The translations under genes were made by a program, and so were the position numbers. This document shows positions 4,898-5,369 of a stretch of 5,369 nucleotides of DNA, one piece after another. This stretch comes from Spirochaetales bacterium. Lineage in GTDB: Bacteria; Spirochaetota; Spirochaetia; SZUA-6; DRHE01. Within the stretch, counting starts at the first letter, position 1. Each line of letters begins with the position of its first letter. The notes beneath the pieces were generated by a model, which ran no database searches, had not been told where the DNA came from, and worked only from the letters and a program-made list of their open reading frames with translations. The stretch is from positions 1 to 5,369 of the forward strand of contig JAFGQJ010000005.1 of assembly GCA_016935715.1 (NCBI GenBank), read 5' to 3'.

Positions 4898-5369
4898 TCA
4901 AGCTGCGCTTCACCCTGAACGAACGACCCGTGATCCTGCAGTCCTCCCCGGGTGCCAGGCTGCTGGATGTGCTGCGCTACCGCTTCGGCTTGAAGGGTAC
5001 CCGGGAGGGATGCGGCGGCGGGGAGTGCGGCGCCTGCCTGGTGCTGATGAACGGTGTTGCGGTTCACTCCTGTTTGATCCCCGCTTTTACTCTGAGCGAT
5101 TCGGAAATCGTAACCGTCGAGGGGATACACAATCTCAAGTCCTTTGCCGATATCCGCAGGTACCTGCCCGACAGGTCGGTCTACCGCTGCGGATTCTGCT
5201 CTTCGGGAATGGAGGTGGCGCTGAGCGCACTGTTCCTGTCCAACCCGCAGCCCGCCGAAGCGGAGATCCGCCGCGCTCTGTCGGCGAATCTATGCGCCTG
5301 CGGAAGCTACCGGGGCGTGGTGGCCGCGGTTGTGGACAGGAGCAGCAGGAAGCGAAGATATGGCCGCAG
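4882..5369 (+). CDS. Xanthine dehydrogenase-family [2Fe-2S]-binding (small) subunit, 3' end beyond the window
   Basis: Electron-transfer subunit of the molybdenum hydroxylase, carrying two [2Fe-2S] clusters between the Mo site and FAD; cytosolic. GTG 4882 begins MPGNLIKLRFTLNERPV. Residues 5-80 form the plant-ferredoxin-like domain with Cys44, Cys49, Cys52 (CGGGECGAC) and Cys64. Residues 90-150 form the helical domain with Cys103, Cys106 (RCGFCSSG) and Cys138, Cys140 (NLCACGSY). All eight cluster cysteines are present with family spacing (12 residues between Cys52 and Cys64, 32 between Cys106 and Cys138). Two departures are clear: the Gln usual before Cys103 is Arg102, and the usual CRCTGY is CACGSY. 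162 codons are visible, about the family's full length (150-170), so the stop probably lies just past the edge. It overlaps the Mo subunit gene by 16 nt, a tight operon link. It is missed by searches that need a stop codon or an ATG. Confidence 0.93.
   Translation, partial: MPGNLIKLRFTLNERPVILQSSPGARLLDVLRYRFGLKGTREGCGGGECGACLVLMNGVAVHSCLIPAFTLSDSEIVTVEGIHNLKSFADIRRYLPDRSVYRCGFCSSGMEVALSALFLSNPQPAEAEIRRALSANLCACGSYRGVVAAVVDRSSRKRRYGR
5360..5369 (+). CDS. Likely start of the next operon gene (3 codons visible)
   Basis: ATG 5360-5362 (M A A...) lies 7 nt after AGGAAG (5347-5352), a reasonable ribosome binding site, and is in a different frame from the [2Fe-2S] gene, whose end is expected here. 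This matches the overlapping-gene style of the operon. By family custom the missing partner is the FAD-binding subunit, but a second molybdopterin subunit or a maturation factor is equally possible from ten bases. Confidence 0.35.

Noticed and set aside
1..5369. CRISPR array, tRNA/rRNA, insertion sequence or attachment site
   Set aside because: No regularly spaced repeats, structural RNA signatures, transposase motifs or flanking terminal repeats were seen; genes fill almost the whole window.

Overview
The window is GC-rich bacterial DNA with dense coding, almost all on the + strand, and strong G/C preference at third codon positions. It suggests a free-living, probably anaerobic or microaerobic bacterium. 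The wording of the sugar aminotransferase and the split three-subunit style of molybdenum hydroxylase fit a high-GC spirochaete or similar anaerobe, but that is an impression and not a taxonomic assignment. No rRNA, tRNA, CRISPR array, insertion sequence or phage gene is visible.

Layout: positions 1-78 hold the edge of another gene, best read as the 5' end of a divergent minus-strand gene, and any promoter of gene 1. Positions 79-2719 hold two overlapping genes for nucleotide-sugar modification: a soluble, membrane-anchor-less CapD/PglF-type NDP-sugar 4,6-dehydratase (79-1560) and a DegT/DnrJ/EryC1/StrS PLP-dependent sugar aminotransferase (1544-2719). Together they would turn a UDP-HexNAc into a 4-amino-4,6-dideoxy sugar of the bacillosamine/QuiNAc4N kind for a surface glycan. 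A 51-nt gap (2720-2770) follows. It holds a GC-rich inverted repeat, and at its downstream edge a good sigma70-like promoter match that runs into the next ORF.

Positions 2771 to the end carry an unrelated operon for a xanthine dehydrogenase-family molybdenum hydroxylase. It has a 708-aa molybdopterin-binding subunit (2771-4897), a [2Fe-2S] subunit (4882 to beyond the window), and a likely third gene starting at 5360, probably the FAD subunit by family custom. The [2Fe-2S] gene starts at GTG behind a perfect Shine-Dalgarno and overlaps its neighbour by 16 nt.

The most interesting point is the molybdenum hydroxylase. The fold, the DTxxxPDxGxTxxSR motif and the presumed catalytic Glu are retained. 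However, several of the most conserved cofactor and substrate-pocket motifs are rewritten: GGxFGGK to GNSMEGK, GQG to SMG, FRGFG to FRAAG, and KGVGE to RGFEE. The partner [2Fe-2S] protein is altered too, at the residue next to the Mo-proximal cluster (Gln to Arg) and in its CRCTGY motif (CACGSY). The ORFs are intact, so this looks like a diverged enzyme with an unusual substrate or cofactor environment, or a non-catalytic paralogue, rather than a decaying gene.
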